The notes below the pieces were generated by a model. It was given only the letters and a program-made list of their open reading frames with translations. It made no database searches and was not told where the DNA came from. The position numbers and the translations under genes were made by a program. 64,000 nucleotides of DNA from assembly GCF_000495815.1 (NCBI RefSeq), contig NZ_AWGE01000007.1:62001-126000 (forward strand), given 5' to 3'. Numbering within the stretch: the first letter of the stretch is position 1; each line of letters starts with the position of its first letter. The DNA comes from Asticcacaulis sp. AC466. Lineage in GTDB: Bacteria; Pseudomonadota; Alphaproteobacteria; Caulobacterales; Caulobacteraceae. This document shows, piece after piece, positions 28,967-38,170 of this stretch.

Positions 28967-31900
28967 CTATTTCTTGTTGTTGACCGGCTTGTTCAGTCTG
29001 TCATTTTGATCGCGCAGGTCGTCAAGCTTGTCTTCCATGCCCGGCAAATCCAACGCCGGCAGGGCATCCTTGCGTGACGCCTCGAACCAGACCTTCATGA
29101 AACCTGGCAATACCACGGACAGAGGATTGACGGTCGCTTCTGGAAGCTTCGATGTCCCGCCGATATGATACTTGATACCGACCAACCCTAGTCCATTCGA
29201 TTTGACATCGCCGAAAATCGCATTGACGCTGTAAGCCGGAATAATGGTGCCACGCAGGTCGAGCGCCTTGCTGTCGAGATCACTCGTACCCCAGACGCTG
29301 ATCCCCAGAGCTTCCCCCTTGGCGTAACCGTTGCGTATAAAAAGCAGCCCGTCTTTGTACCGAACGGGGAAGTCGAATTCACGGAACAGAATACCATCAC
29401 CGACAAGGGTATCGTTAAGCCCTTGGAGGGAGGCAACTGTCAGAAGCTGGGCCAGAGCGGGAATTTGTTTCACCCGAATATCTGAGCCACGTACCGATGC
29501 ATCGACCTGACCGTCAGCGTAGACGCCATCAATGACCGTCCGTCCTCCTTTAACGTTACGGTTGCCGGATGCAGCCTGGATGATACTTCCCAGATTGTCA
29601 GTCCGAAGCGTGAAGAAGCTATAAGCACCCTGATCGTCAAGGGTAAGTGTCAGCGGTTCGCCATCGGTTGTTCGTCCTGAGCCCCCACCGCTTATGCCGT
29701 TGGCGCCATCCCAGGTCAGGTCGAGGTTGAGCTGATTGAATACATCGGAAGGCGTCATGCGCAGTTGGGCCAGGTTGACAACCAGGTGAGTGGCGGGAAT
29801 CGACGCCGGGGCGTTGGCTGCGGCATCAACGACATCGGCAAGTTTGGCCGCTGGCGCGGGTGCGGAATTTTGCCGAGTTCTTTCGCGCGTCGACTCCAGC
29901 CAGGGCCGAAGGTCCAGTTGCTGACCGCTTATGGACATTACATTCGTATTTTGCTCGGGAACGGCATAATATTTGAAAGCGACGTCGATAAAGTCTTGCA
30001 GATAAAGTTTTGAAAAATCGGCAAATTTCAGACTTCCATCTTCAGCAAAGGATGCGCGGCCGTCGATGCCGACGCGTGGGCCGGCGCCATATATGCGCGA
30101 CAGGTTCGTCCCTCCCTTTGGCCCCTGTTCGTCAATTGACACCGCGAATTGAGCAGACTCGCCCGCGGGCTTTACCCAATCTGTAGCATTGACGCCTAGG
30201 TTTGCATGCGTCGCGTCCATATTGAGAACGGCGGCTGGCTGTCCGGGCGTGTTGTACAGGCTGAACACGAAGTCAGTATTACCACCAATCCTGACGGGCG
30301 TCTGGCTATAGCCCAGCGCCGACAAAATGGCATCGCTCACCGTACCGCGAATCTGCAATTCATAGGGCACGTTTGTATTCGGCAAGACGATCGGCTGAGG
30401 ATCGTCGCGTTCCTTTAGAGGCATTTCGAACTTGATGGTCTGGTCGAGCAGTCCGACCTGACCACTCAGTAATCTGTCCGTCTGCTGCCACACAGCCGTG
30501 ACATCGACCGGTTGCTTGGGAGTGAAGAAAGCCTTGGGGAGCCCCAGAACGTACCAGTCATCAGGCATGACCTTCATGCTCAGACGCCGTTGCAGTTCAT
30601 CCGTGCCTGGGATTTCCGCCCACCCCAATGTGGCGTTCATCTGGTCGAGCTTAAGGAGCGCTTCCTTCGAGGCGCCATCCAGGGAAATGTTGACTGTGAG
30701 GTGACGCGGCTCATTGAACATGGGCAAGGCGCCGTATCCCAGTTCGTCGGCTTCATCCGGCGTGATAACAGACTTATATACCAGCCGTGACCGTTCACCT
30801 TGGATGTAGGCGATGTCACCAGACAGGCTTTCGGCATCGACTTCGCCACTCCAGATCTCGCCGGATCGCAATAGCGAAATCCGCGTTGGCACTTCTCGTT
30901 TCAAATGCTCGAAAATGGGCAGCCCCTGGGCTTCCATCCCCTTCGAAAGGGTCACACCTTCGATCAACATTTCGGTTGGCCGTTCATCCGCGACTTGCGC
31001 TTTACCCTGCCAGGAAACCTTGCCGCGGAAAATATCGGCGTCGATTGTGCCCTCGCCTTTTCGGTTGGCAATTGTGAAATGGCCTTTTATGGCGACGGGC
31101 ACGCGTGGCGAGCCGCCGAACTGCGCGGCGTTGAAGTGGCCGTTGAAATCGATGACCTGGCTTTTGGGGTCGAACTGGGTTTGATATTTGGCGTTACCCT
31201 CATAAGGGCCTAGTCGAGCGGGGCCTTCAACGACCAATGTGTTGGCGAGTTTGTCACCCGTCACAATCAATTGCCCCCGCGTCATGTCCCAACCAAGGGC
31301 CGCCTGCTTGAAGGCGCCATCAGTGACGTTTGCCTTGAAGGTCAGGCCGAAATTTTTATCATTGATGGCGTGGAAAGTCGGAAAGCGGATTTCGACATGG
31401 GCTTTGGCGGCTCCGCTCAGGCGGTCCCGTGTCAGGCCATTATGGCTTAAAGCCATATCCGTAACGGGATCGATGGCTTCAATCACGCTGATGACATCCG
31501 TATCGCTGTCGAGTGAGATTTGCGTATATGTTGTATGATCGGTGAAATCGGGGACGAGCAGACGCCCCTTCGTCAGACGGACATCGACCAGACGCCCACC
31601 GTTTACATCCATGTCAAAGCGGTTACCCAGAAGGGTGCCGTGCCCCTTTAGTTCGGTAGCATCCTCAAGCCGATTTTCGATCGCCAGGGTGAGGTTCTCG
31701 AAATCAAAATCCAGGCGCAGGTCATCGTTTGTCAGGTGGTGGAAATCACCTGGCTCAGCCTTCAGCACGAAGTCTGCGTTGGCGAAGTCGCCCCCTTTGA
31801 TCCGCTCGATCAGCATGGAACGGGTGATGGGCGACAAATCCTCGGGCCAGAAGGCGAACACTTCTTCCTTGGTAAAATGTCCCTTGATCTGGGCCGTCAG

Positions 31901-33184
31901 GTCGGCGCCGATCTCGCCTTGCGGATCTGTGTAGACGCGTCCCTTGGTCTGAAGGGGCGCGCCATTTAGCAGACCAGTCCCGGTCTCGATCGTCAGCTCC
32001 CGCTGAAGTGGCACGTAGGCGCCCTTGAAATGCGCCTGGGTGAGCGTCTGCCGGGCAAAGTCGTCAGCAAGACGCCCGCTAACCCTGGGGCCGTTGAAAT
32101 CGAATCGGAACGTCAGGTCGCGATTGAGTTTGCGGTCGCGGGGCTGAAAGAGAACGGCACCGTGCAGATCCGTATCCAGCAAATGCGAGCGAACGCGGAA
32201 GGTATCGAAACGCGCGGTATGATCGGCAGACCTGTACCTGGCCTTGATACGTGCCTCTTCAAAAGTCTGGCGGAAATCACCGATATCTATACGGCCCCGC
32301 GCGGCGCTCAAATCAACGCTGGCGCCTTCGAAGCCCATCTTTTGACTGTAATCGACCCGAGCCAGCCCGTTTGTCGCGGCATTGATGCCGGCAATAGTGC
32401 GCGTAACACCGACGGACGGAAAGACGCGACTGGGATTAAGATTGCCGATATGGGCAGAGATGGTCGCGTGTTTCAGTCCGACCGCGCCTGACGCTTCCGC
32501 CTTGAGCGTCGCAGGCGCACCTTCGGTCATGCCGAGGCCGGCTATTGCCAGATCGACATGGCCAGACATCTTCCCGTGCAACTTAGCAAAATCAATCGTT
32601 GAGACGTGGGCAGTCCAGTCCAAGGGGGCGTCCTGCTGGATCAAGCGCAACTGCCCGTTTTTAAGGTAGAGCTGGCGAGTGAAGCTGGCCGGCCGGCCCA
32701 GCTTTTCGGGACCAGTAAGGTCATAGAAGAAACCTGCCAGTCCGCCCGCTTCTTCTGGCTTTCCGCGGGCCTCGTAGCCCAAGTCGTACTTACCGTCCTT
32801 GGATACCGATGCCGCGACGAAAAAGTCCTCCGCGGTCAGCCGAGCCGGGGCAAAGTGCGCGAGAAGCAGGCTGTCGGCAGCAAGCGCGGCTTCCATTTTC
32901 CCGGCGCGGGCGATGATGCGGTTTTGGCGGTCGGTGATGATCAGGTCGTCGAAGCGAAACCCGACGGCACGTGCGTCGCCGAACCAGACGAGATCAAGAT
33001 GCTCTATGCTGACGCTGGTTCGCGGCAGTTGGGCTTCGATACGGGAAATGATGATTGAGCGAATGCTATCGACCCGGATGGGACCTTGCGCCAGCCGGAT
33101 GCCCAATATGGCGATCATTAAGGCGACGAGCACAATAATGATCGCGCGCGGCCGCTTGCGTATAATCTCGAAATATTTCTTCAC
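28967..33184 (-). CDS. AsmA-like / DUF3971 envelope protein (YhdP-type)
   Basis: A very large protein of 1405 residues with one N-terminal membrane helix (about 14-33, AIIIVLVALMIAILGIRLA) and the rest predicted periplasmic. The repeated short beta-strand pattern, the N-terminal domain (SRIEAQLPRTSVSIEHLDL) and the C-terminal AsmA-type region (VTVASLQGLNDTLVGDGILFREFDFPVRYKDGLL, part shown) match the AsmA-like clan, closest in layout to YhdP. Such proteins form long grooves thought to carry phospholipids between inner and outer membranes. The start is a GTG with no good ribosome binding site. It is divergent from the peroxiredoxin gene. Confidence 0.85.
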   Translation of the reverse strand: MKKYFEIIRKRPRAIIIVLVALMIAILGIRLAQGPIRVDSIRSIIISRIEAQLPRTSVSIEHLDLVWFGDARAVGFRFDDLIITDRQNRIIARAGKMEAALAADSLLLAHFAPARLTAEDFFVAASVSKDGKYDLGYEARGKPEEAGGLAGFFYDLTGPEKLGRPASFTRQLYLKNGQLRLIQQDAPLDWTAHVSTIDFAKLHGKMSGHVDLAIAGLGMTEGAPATLKAEASGAVGLKHATISAHIGNLNPSRVFPSVGVTRTIAGINAATNGLARVDYSQKMGFEGASVDLSAARGRIDIGDFRQTFEEARIKARYRSADHTARFDTFRVRSHLLDTDLHGAVLFQPRDRKLNRDLTFRFDFNGPRVSGRLADDFARQTLTQAHFKGAYVPLQRELTIETGTGLLNGAPLQTKGRVYTDPQGEIGADLTAQIKGHFTKEEVFAFWPEDLSPITRSMLIERIKGGDFANADFVLKAEPGDFHHLTNDDLRLDFDFENLTLAIENRLEDATELKGHGTLLGNRFDMDVNGGRLVDVRLTKGRLLVPDFTDHTTYTQISLDSDTDVISVIEAIDPVTDMALSHNGLTRDRLSGAAKAHVEIRFPTFHAINDKNFGLTFKANVTDGAFKQAALGWDMTRGQLIVTGDKLANTLVVEGPARLGPYEGNAKYQTQFDPKSQVIDFNGHFNAAQFGGSPRVPVAIKGHFTIANRKGEGTIDADIFRGKVSWQGKAQVADERPTEMLIEGVTLSKGMEAQGLPIFEHLKREVPTRISLLRSGEIWSGEVDAESLSGDIAYIQGERSRLVYKSVITPDEADELGYGALPMFNEPRHLTVNISLDGASKEALLKLDQMNATLGWAEIPGTDELQRRLSMKVMPDDWYVLGLPKAFFTPKQPVDVTAVWQQTDRLLSGQVGLLDQTIKFEMPLKERDDPQPIVLPNTNVPYELQIRGTVSDAILSALGYSQTPVRIGGNTDFVFSLYNTPGQPAAVLNMDATHANLGVNATDWVKPAGESAQFAVSIDEQGPKGGTNLSRIYGAGPRVGIDGRASFAEDGSLKFADFSKLYLQDFIDVAFKYYAVPEQNTNVMSISGQQLDLRPWLESTRERTRQNSAPAPAAKLADVVDAAANAPASIPATHLVVNLAQLRMTPSDVFNQLNLDLTWDGANGISGGGSGRTTDGEPLTLTLDDQGAYSFFTLRTDNLGSIIQAASGNRNVKGGRTVIDGVYADGQVDASVRGSDIRVKQIPALAQLLTVASLQGLNDTLVGDGILFREFDFPVRYKDGLLFIRNGYAKGEALGISVWGTSDLDSKALDLRGTIIPAYSVNAIFGDVKSNGLGLVGIKYHIGGTSKLPEATVNPLSVVLPGFMKVWFEASRKDALPALDLPGMEDKLDDLRDQNDRLNKPVNNKK

Positions 33185-33308
33185 TTATTTGCGGACGCGG
33201 CTGTAAGGTTCGGGCGGAAAATCACTATAAACGGCTCATGGGAAAAGTGCGTTAATGCGCGCTGTCTTATGCCCGTCATCTTCTTTAGATACTGAGCAAG
33301 GCTATGTC

Positions 33309-33803
33309 ATGGCGAAAGAACCAAAAAATGTAACTTCTTTCACGGCCTATCCGGCACCCGATTTTGTCCTGCCGTCAAGCGTGGGGGGCGAAACCAGTTC
33401 CGCGGCCCTGAAAGGATCATGGTTTGTGCTGTTCTTTTACCCTACGGACAACACGCCAACCTGTACTCAAGAAGCCTGCGACTTTTCGGCGGCTTTGCCG
33501 GAGTTCGAAAAATTGGGCGTAAAATTGTTTGGGATTTCGAAAGATAGCCTGAAAGATCACGAAAAGTTTATACAAAAATACGGCCTGCGAATGCCGCTTT
33601 TGTCCGATGTCGATACCTCGACGATTAACGCGTTTGGATCGTGGACAGAAAAGAAGCTTTACGGCCGCGCCTATATGGGCACCGACAGGTCTACTTTTAT
33701 AGTTGATGCAAGAGGTTACGTAAGGCAGGTTTGGCATAAAGTTAAAGTTAAAGGGCATATTCAAGACGTATTGGAAAGCCTTAGGCATCTTTTGAAAACA
33801 TAG
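33309..33803 (+). CDS. bcp: Thioredoxin-dependent peroxiredoxin, Bcp/PrxQ type
   Basis: Thiol peroxidase that reduces hydrogen peroxide and organic peroxides. The 164-residue protein has the peroxidatic Cys52 in PTDNTPTCTQEAC and the resolving Cys57 five residues later, the atypical 2-Cys PrxQ pattern. The ATG at 33309 is preceded by AAGG; an in-frame ATG 54 bases upstream would give an atypical N terminus. The codon use of the last third is more AT-rich than in neighbouring genes. Confidence 0.93.
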   Translation: MAKEPKNVTSFTAYPAPDFVLPSSVGGETSSAALKGSWFVLFFYPTDNTPTCTQEACDFSAALPEFEKLGVKLFGISKDSLKDHEKFIQKYGLRMPLLSDVDTSTINAFGSWTEKKLYGRAYMGTDRSTFIVDARGYVRQVWHKVKVKGHIQDVLESLRHLLKT

Positions 33804-33874
33804 TTTAAGTCTAAATGTGAGCATTTACTTTGCTTTATTAATATTCTTAACCTGTGCATAACCCCGGAGAGAAG

Positions 33875-33909
33875 CGCCGGACAGTTTAATTTTCTTAAGT
33901 TGTCCGGCG
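33875..33909. repeat. Inverted repeat in the bcp-M23 gap
   Basis: CGCCGGACA (33875-33883) and TGTCCGGCG (33901-33909) form a 9-bp stem around a 17-base AT-rich loop. No T run follows on either strand. The 300-base gap it lies in (33804-34103) is AT-rich and otherwise shows no gene I would support. Function unknown; a regulatory stem or remnant terminator. Confidence 0.45.
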
Positions 33910-34103
33910 GCATCATTCTTGAAACGGCTCGGTTGCGAGCTTTCAAATTGGGACACAGTCAGAATGGCTACTCTGCTCAACATATTGGTTTTGATAGGTG
34001 TTTCGATCTTGCTCGTCGGCAGCAAGGGGGCGTTACGATATACACCTTGCTTATCCACCGTCACGAAGGCATAATTAACAGAAGGTTTAGGGTGCTGGCG
34101 GTG

Positions 34104-35246
34104 ATGAGTAAAACAGACTTGGGACAGCTCGGCGGCTGGATGGAATCTATATTTCCAGAACGCCATCTGTACATCCGCTCGGGTGCGGAAACCCGTGGTT
34201 ATGTTTTGACTTCAGGCAAACAGCTCTTCCTGATGCTTCTGGTTTCTGCGCTGATAGCCTGGCTCGCCATCTCGACGGCGTTTACGATTTTTCTGGCCGC
34301 CAATCACGGATCTGGCTCTGAAAGCCAAATTCGTATGATGAAGGCGCAATCAGAACGTTGGATAGCCGACCGTCAGGCGCGCCTCGACATTGCTACTCAA
34401 CAGGCCTCCGCCAATTCTGGATCGCTGGATCAACTGGCCCAAACCGTTGAAAAGCGACATCAAGGCCTTGTGGCTTTATTGAAGGATTTCAAAGGCGTGC
34501 CGGGTGCCGTGGCGGCGCTCTCACCTTCACCTATTGATGACAGTTTGCCGCCAATTGAACGCATTTATTCCGTGCGTGCCGAACAGGAACGGATGGTGAG
34601 CCAGGCGGAAACCTTCGCACGGACCCGTGCCGAAAAGCTTCGGCTGGCCTTCCGTATCGCCGGCCTGAACCCTCAGGCCTTTGCCGGCGGTGGTTCCGGG
34701 AGTCCGCTGACCGCCGCAAAAGACAATAAAAGCTTGGCCGACTTTTTGGGCGTCGACGAGGATTTTGCTGAACGCATTCGTAACGCGGCCATGGATTTGA
34801 GCGATATGCGTGGCCTGCAAAACAGTGCCCAGCGCATTCCTTTCGACCGGCCGACGATCGGTGTACGCGAAACCAGCGGGTTCGGCGTACGCTTCGACCC
34901 GTTCAATCATCGCCCACGCATGCATAGCGGACAAGATTTCGCAGGTCCTTATCTGACGCCGATCTATGCAACGGCGCCGGGCATCGTCTCCTACGTCGGC
35001 GTCCGTACCGGCTATGGCAATGTGGTCGAGATCGACCATGGCAATGGCTTCAAGACCCGATACGCCCACCTGGCTTCCGCCAGTGTCAGAACAGGACAGC
35101 GCGTTGCCGTCGATCAACGCATCGCCTCCATGGGCAATACAGGCCGTTCGACCGGCACCCACCTTCACTATGAAGTCTGGCAAAACGGTCGTGCTCAAAA
35201 CCCCGCACGTTTCTTAAAGGCTGGAGATTATGTTCAACAAAACTAG
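34104..35246 (+). CDS. M23 family metallopeptidase, bactofilin partner (LmdC-like)
   Basis: Membrane-anchored peptidoglycan endopeptidase of 380 residues. A short cytoplasmic N-terminal part (about 1-45) precedes one membrane helix (about 48-72, LFLMLLVSALIAWLAISTAF), a periplasmic helical region (about 75-150, coiled-coil-like) and a C-terminal LytM domain with zinc ligands in MHSGQDF and HLHYE, so it should be active. The ATG at 34104 is the likely start; the longer frame upstream crosses the intergenic repeat. Its end overlaps the bactofilin gene by 17 bases. M23-bactofilin pairs shape cells or stalks in related bacteria. Confidence 0.9.
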   Translation: MSKTDLGQLGGWMESIFPERHLYIRSGAETRGYVLTSGKQLFLMLLVSALIAWLAISTAFTIFLAANHGSGSESQIRMMKAQSERWIADRQARLDIATQQASANSGSLDQLAQTVEKRHQGLVALLKDFKGVPGAVAALSPSPIDDSLPPIERIYSVRAEQERMVSQAETFARTRAEKLRLAFRIAGLNPQAFAGGGSGSPLTAAKDNKSLADFLGVDEDFAERIRNAAMDLSDMRGLQNSAQRIPFDRPTIGVRETSGFGVRFDPFNHRPRMHSGQDFAGPYLTPIYATAPGIVSYVGVRTGYGNVVEIDHGNGFKTRYAHLASASVRTGQRVAVDQRIASMGNTGRSTGTHLHYEVWQNGRAQNPARFLKAGDYVQQN

Positions 35247-35772
35247 CAAAGCTAACCCGCCCGCGCCGAAGCCGCAGCCCGTTGTCGCGCCGCCGCTTGA
35301 AACGCCTAACGTCAATCTAAACCGGTCTAAGCCAACTGCCGGCGGTGGCGCCCGTCCGCTGTCCAGCTTTGGTGGGGGCCTGCTCATCGAAGGTAATATC
35401 ACCGGAACCGGAGATCTGCACCTCGATGGTACCGTCCGTGGCGACGTGAAGGTTGCTCATCTGGTTGTAGGGGAATCCGGCAACATTGAAGGTAAGGTCG
35501 AGGCCGAAACTATCGAAATCAGGGGACGTATCGTCGGCTCAATTACCGGGAAGCAGATAAAACTGCAGGCCACCGCTTATGTCGAAGGCGACATTACGCA
35601 TGATCAACTGGCGATCGATGTGGGCGCTTTCTTCCAGGGGCGCTGCCTGCAAAACCGCCGTGTCGAACCCGCCGCAGTGGCCGCGACCGTCAGCGCGCCG
35701 GCCGCACAGGCCGATTATGGTACGCCCAGCCTAGGTAGCTACGATATGAACGCCTTGTCCGATCTGAAATAA
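35230..35772 (+). CDS. Bactofilin cytoskeletal protein
   Basis: A 180-residue bactofilin. A Pro-rich unstructured N-terminal tail (about 1-48) and a short C-terminal tail flank the polymerising DUF583 beta-helix core (about 50-135), visible as repeats such as LLIEGNITGTGDLHLDGTVRGDV and IEGKVEAETIEIRGRIVG. It polymerises on its own without nucleotide at the inner membrane. Overlap with the upstream M23 gene suggests coupled synthesis and, by analogy with BacA-LmdC and CcmA-Csd1 systems, that the bactofilin positions the peptidase. In Asticcacaulis, BacA organises stalk-specific wall growth. Confidence 0.94.
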   Translation: MFNKTSKANPPAPKPQPVVAPPLETPNVNLNRSKPTAGGGARPLSSFGGGLLIEGNITGTGDLHLDGTVRGDVKVAHLVVGESGNIEGKVEAETIEIRGRIVGSITGKQIKLQATAYVEGDITHDQLAIDVGAFFQGRCLQNRRVEPAAVAATVSAPAAQADYGTPSLGSYDMNALSDLK

Positions 35773-35799
35773 TCGTGTCGAGACACACAGCCTTTGTTG

Positions 35800-35833
35800 A
35801 AAGCCGGAGACATCGACTGTCTTCGGCTTTTTT
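35800..35833 (+). terminator. Rho-independent terminator of the M23-bactofilin operon
   Basis: A 13-bp stem (35800-35812 with 35818-35830, one G-T pair) with a TCGAC loop and a T run (35828-35833). It lies 28 bases past the bactofilin stop codon. Confidence 0.85.
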
Positions 35834-35870
35834 CTTTATAATCTTTATGCTTGTATCCGCGCCTTCGAGA

Positions 35871-35970
35871 CTAGAGCGGAATGATTTTAGTGGAATCATT
35901 ATTTCGCTCTAGATATTTGATTTTGCATCATGTTTTTCCAAAAAGTGGCGTTCACTTTTTGGCATGATGC
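35871..35970. repeat. Two-hairpin palindromic repeat element
   Basis: The first part is an imperfect palindrome: CTAGAGCG (35871-35878) with CGCTCTAG (35905-35912), and inside it AATGATT with AATCATT. The second is a longer hairpin: GCATCATG (35925-35932) with CATGATGC (35963-35970), and CCAAAAAGTG (35938-35947) with CACTTTTTGG (35953-35962) around a GCGTT loop. Pairs of hairpins with AGAGCG and CATGATGC ends recur as dispersed intergenic repeats in alphaproteobacterial genomes (family knowledge from memory). It sits just upstream of the YihY-like gene, whose first 17 bases of leader follow it. Confidence 0.75.
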
Positions 35971-35986
35971 TCGAGGCGATTCATAT

Positions 35987-36985
35987 ATGACAGAAATACC
36001 CCGCAAGCGGCCGCCGCTGACCTTGCCCGCCTTCTGGTTCATATTCAAGGAAACCATCCGCGAATGGAACGATGATAAGGTGCCGCGGCTGGGTGCTGCC
36101 CTGGCATTCTATAGCATGCTGTCGATGGGACCCTTGTTGCTGATTGTCATTGCCATGGCGGGCACAGCCTTTGGACGCGATGCAGTGTCTGGTTATGTCT
36201 TTACGGAAATCCGCGGCCTGATTGGCGACCAGGGGGCCAGCGCCATACAGAATATCCTGATCAGCACCAGCAACCCTAAGGCCAACTTTATAGCCAGTCT
36301 CGTGGGTATAATTACCTTGATCGTATCGGCGACAAGTTTTTTTGCTCAGCTACAGGACGCACTCAATACGATCTGGAACGTCGAGGAGCAGGAAAGCGGT
36401 CACTGGACATGGTTCATCCAGAAGCGGCTGTTGTCCTTCGCCATGATCGTCGGCATTGGTTTTCTGCTATTGATCGCCCTCGTCGTATCCGCTGCCCTGT
36501 CTGCGATTGGCGCGTTCGTTCGAGATTTGATACCGCTCGCATTCGTGCTCCATTTTGCGAACCTTGCAGTATCATTCGGCGTGATAACCGTTCTTTTTGC
36601 TATGATATTCAAGGTCTTGCCGGACGTTCACATCAAGTGGCGCGACACCTGGGTTGGGGCTGCCATTACGGCTGTGCTGTTCTCATTCGGCAAACTATTG
36701 ATCGGTCTATATCTTGGCCACAGCGCTTTCAGCTCCGCCTACGGGGCGGCCGGATCGCTCATCGTTGTTCTGGTCTGGATTTACTATTCGACGCAGATTT
36801 TCTTTCTCGGCGCAGAATTCACCCAGGTATATTCCCGCTACATGGGGGCGCAGATCGTGATCAAAAAGGGCCGTCGAAAGATGCCGGCGCATGTGTCGGC
36901 CACAACGGATCACGCCGTGGCCGACAATGAGAAAGTGGTCAACGTCGCCAAGGGCGGCGGCGCGCGCAATCGCAGCGAAGCCTGA
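35987..36985 (+). CDS. YihY/virulence factor BrkB family membrane protein
   Basis: Inner-membrane protein of 332 residues with about six hydrophobic segments. The N-terminal RLGAALAFYSMLSMGPLLLI segment (20 residues) and AYGAAGSLIVVLVWIYYSTQIFFLGAEFTQVY-type C-terminal helix pair are characteristic of YihY/BrkB. The function in this family is unsettled, despite the old name ribonuclease BN. The start at 35987 has GAGG 10 bases upstream; longer readings run through the palindromic repeat. A basic, soluble C-terminal tail of about 40 residues ends the protein. It converges with prfB. Confidence 0.9.
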   Translation: MTEIPRKRPPLTLPAFWFIFKETIREWNDDKVPRLGAALAFYSMLSMGPLLLIVIAMAGTAFGRDAVSGYVFTEIRGLIGDQGASAIQNILISTSNPKANFIASLVGIITLIVSATSFFAQLQDALNTIWNVEEQESGHWTWFIQKRLLSFAMIVGIGFLLLIALVVSAALSAIGAFVRDLIPLAFVLHFANLAVSFGVITVLFAMIFKVLPDVHIKWRDTWVGAAITAVLFSFGKLLIGLYLGHSAFSSAYGAAGSLIVVLVWIYYSTQIFFLGAEFTQVYSRYMGAQIVIKKGRRKMPAHVSATTDHAVADNEKVVNVAKGGGARNRSEA

Positions 36986-36992
36986 GCTATAG

Positions 36993-38112
36993 TCAGGCGT
37001 CTGCATCACGGGTCACGCCGACCCGCTGTGCCAGTGACGCGCCCATGAAGGCATCCAGATCGCCATCGAGCACGCCTTGCGTATCCGACGTTTCGACATT
37101 GGTGCGCAAGTCTTTGACCATTTGGTAAGGTTGCAAGACGTAGGACCGTATCTGATGTCCCCATCCGATATCGGTTTTCTGGTCTTCCAAAGCCTGCTGC
37201 GCCGCTTCGCGCTTCTGTAGCTCCATCTCGTACAGGCGCGCCCGCAGCATCTTCCAGGCTTCGTCCCGGTTCGCGTGCTGCGACCGTCCAGCCTGACACG
37301 CCACGGCGATACCGGTTGGAATATGCGTCAGGCGAACGGCCGAGTCCGTTTTGTTGATGTGCTGGCCACCGGCGCCGGATGCGCGGTAGGTATCCGTGCG
37401 GACGTCGGCCGGGTTGATATCGATGACGATCGTGTCATCGACCACGGGATACACCCAAACCGATGCAAACGAAGTATGCCGCTTGGCGTTGGAATCGAAC
37501 GGCGAGATACGGACTAGGCGATGCACACCCGCTTCAGTCTTCAGCCAGCCATAGGCATTTTCGCCAGACACCTTCAACGTGATGGATTTAATCCCGGCCT
37601 GTTCGCCGGGCGTTTCTTCCTCGACATCGATGCTCATGCCGTGTGCATTGGCCCACCGCGAATACATGCGTAGCAGTATACCCGCCCAATCGTTGGATTC
37701 CGTGCCGCCGGCGCCAGAATTGATTTCCATATAGGCATCGTTACCGTCCGCTTCGCCAGACAGGAGAGCTTCAAGTTCGGCGCGGGCCGTGCGGCTTTTG
37801 AGGTCTTTCAAAAGGCTGCGGGCTTCTTCGACCAGGTCTTCATCGCCCTCCATATCGCCTAACTCGGCGAATTCGATGGCGTCCTTCAGTTCCTTTTCGA
37901 TTGAACGCACGGCCTCAATGGAAGCCGCCAATTTCGAACGCTCTCGCGAAATCTTCTGAGCTTCTTCGGGGCGATCCCACAGGGTTGGGTCCTCGACACG
38001 GGCATTCAATTCATCGAGACGTCTTAGAGCGACATCCCAGTCAAAGACGCCTCCTGAGCAGTCCGATGGACTGCTCGATCTCGGAAGCGGACGCTTCGAT
38101 ATCCAAACGCAT
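36993..38112 (-). CDS. prfB: Peptide chain release factor 2 (programmed +1 frameshift)
   Basis: Release factor 2, reading UGA and UAA stop codons. It is split between two frames: the first runs from ATG 38112 to the in-frame UGA at 38043-38041 (23 codons), the second from GAC at 38042 to 36993. Joined, the product is about 372 residues, the usual RF2 length. The shift site is CTT TGA C with AGGAGG three bases before CTT, exactly the autoregulatory layout of E. coli prfB. The stop-recognition tripeptide SPF ([12 protein letters not shown]) and GGQ ([11 protein letters not shown]) are present. The downstream frame would otherwise appear to start at a TTG (38009). Confidence 0.96.
38041..38055 (-). 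promoter_or_regulatory. prfB programmed +1 frameshift site
   Basis: On the minus strand: AGGAGG (38055-38050), CGT, CTT (slippery Leu codon), TGA (in-frame stop), C. Low RF2 slows reading of the UGA and lets the tRNA on CTT slip one base to UUU, restoring the reading frame. Spacing is identical to the E. coli site. Confidence 0.95.
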
Positions 38113-38123
38113 GGCTAAATCCT

Positions 38124-38159
38124 AAAAAATGAAGGGCGGGTGTAATGCGCCCCGCCCTT
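38124..38159 (-). terminator. Rho-independent terminator of the PBP1A gene
   Basis: A 9-bp stem (38132-38140 with 38151-38159) with a 10-base loop, followed on the minus strand by six T (38124-38129). It separates the PBP1A gene from prfB; the stem lies 11 bases past the stop codon. Confidence 0.85.
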
Positions 38160-38170
38160 TATGACAAGTC

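Noticed and set aside
33825-34166. Minus-strand frame in the gap between bcp and the M23 gene
   Set aside because: Overlaps the start of the M23 peptidase and lacks a ribosome binding site; a shorter version of 52 codons is basic but unsupported.
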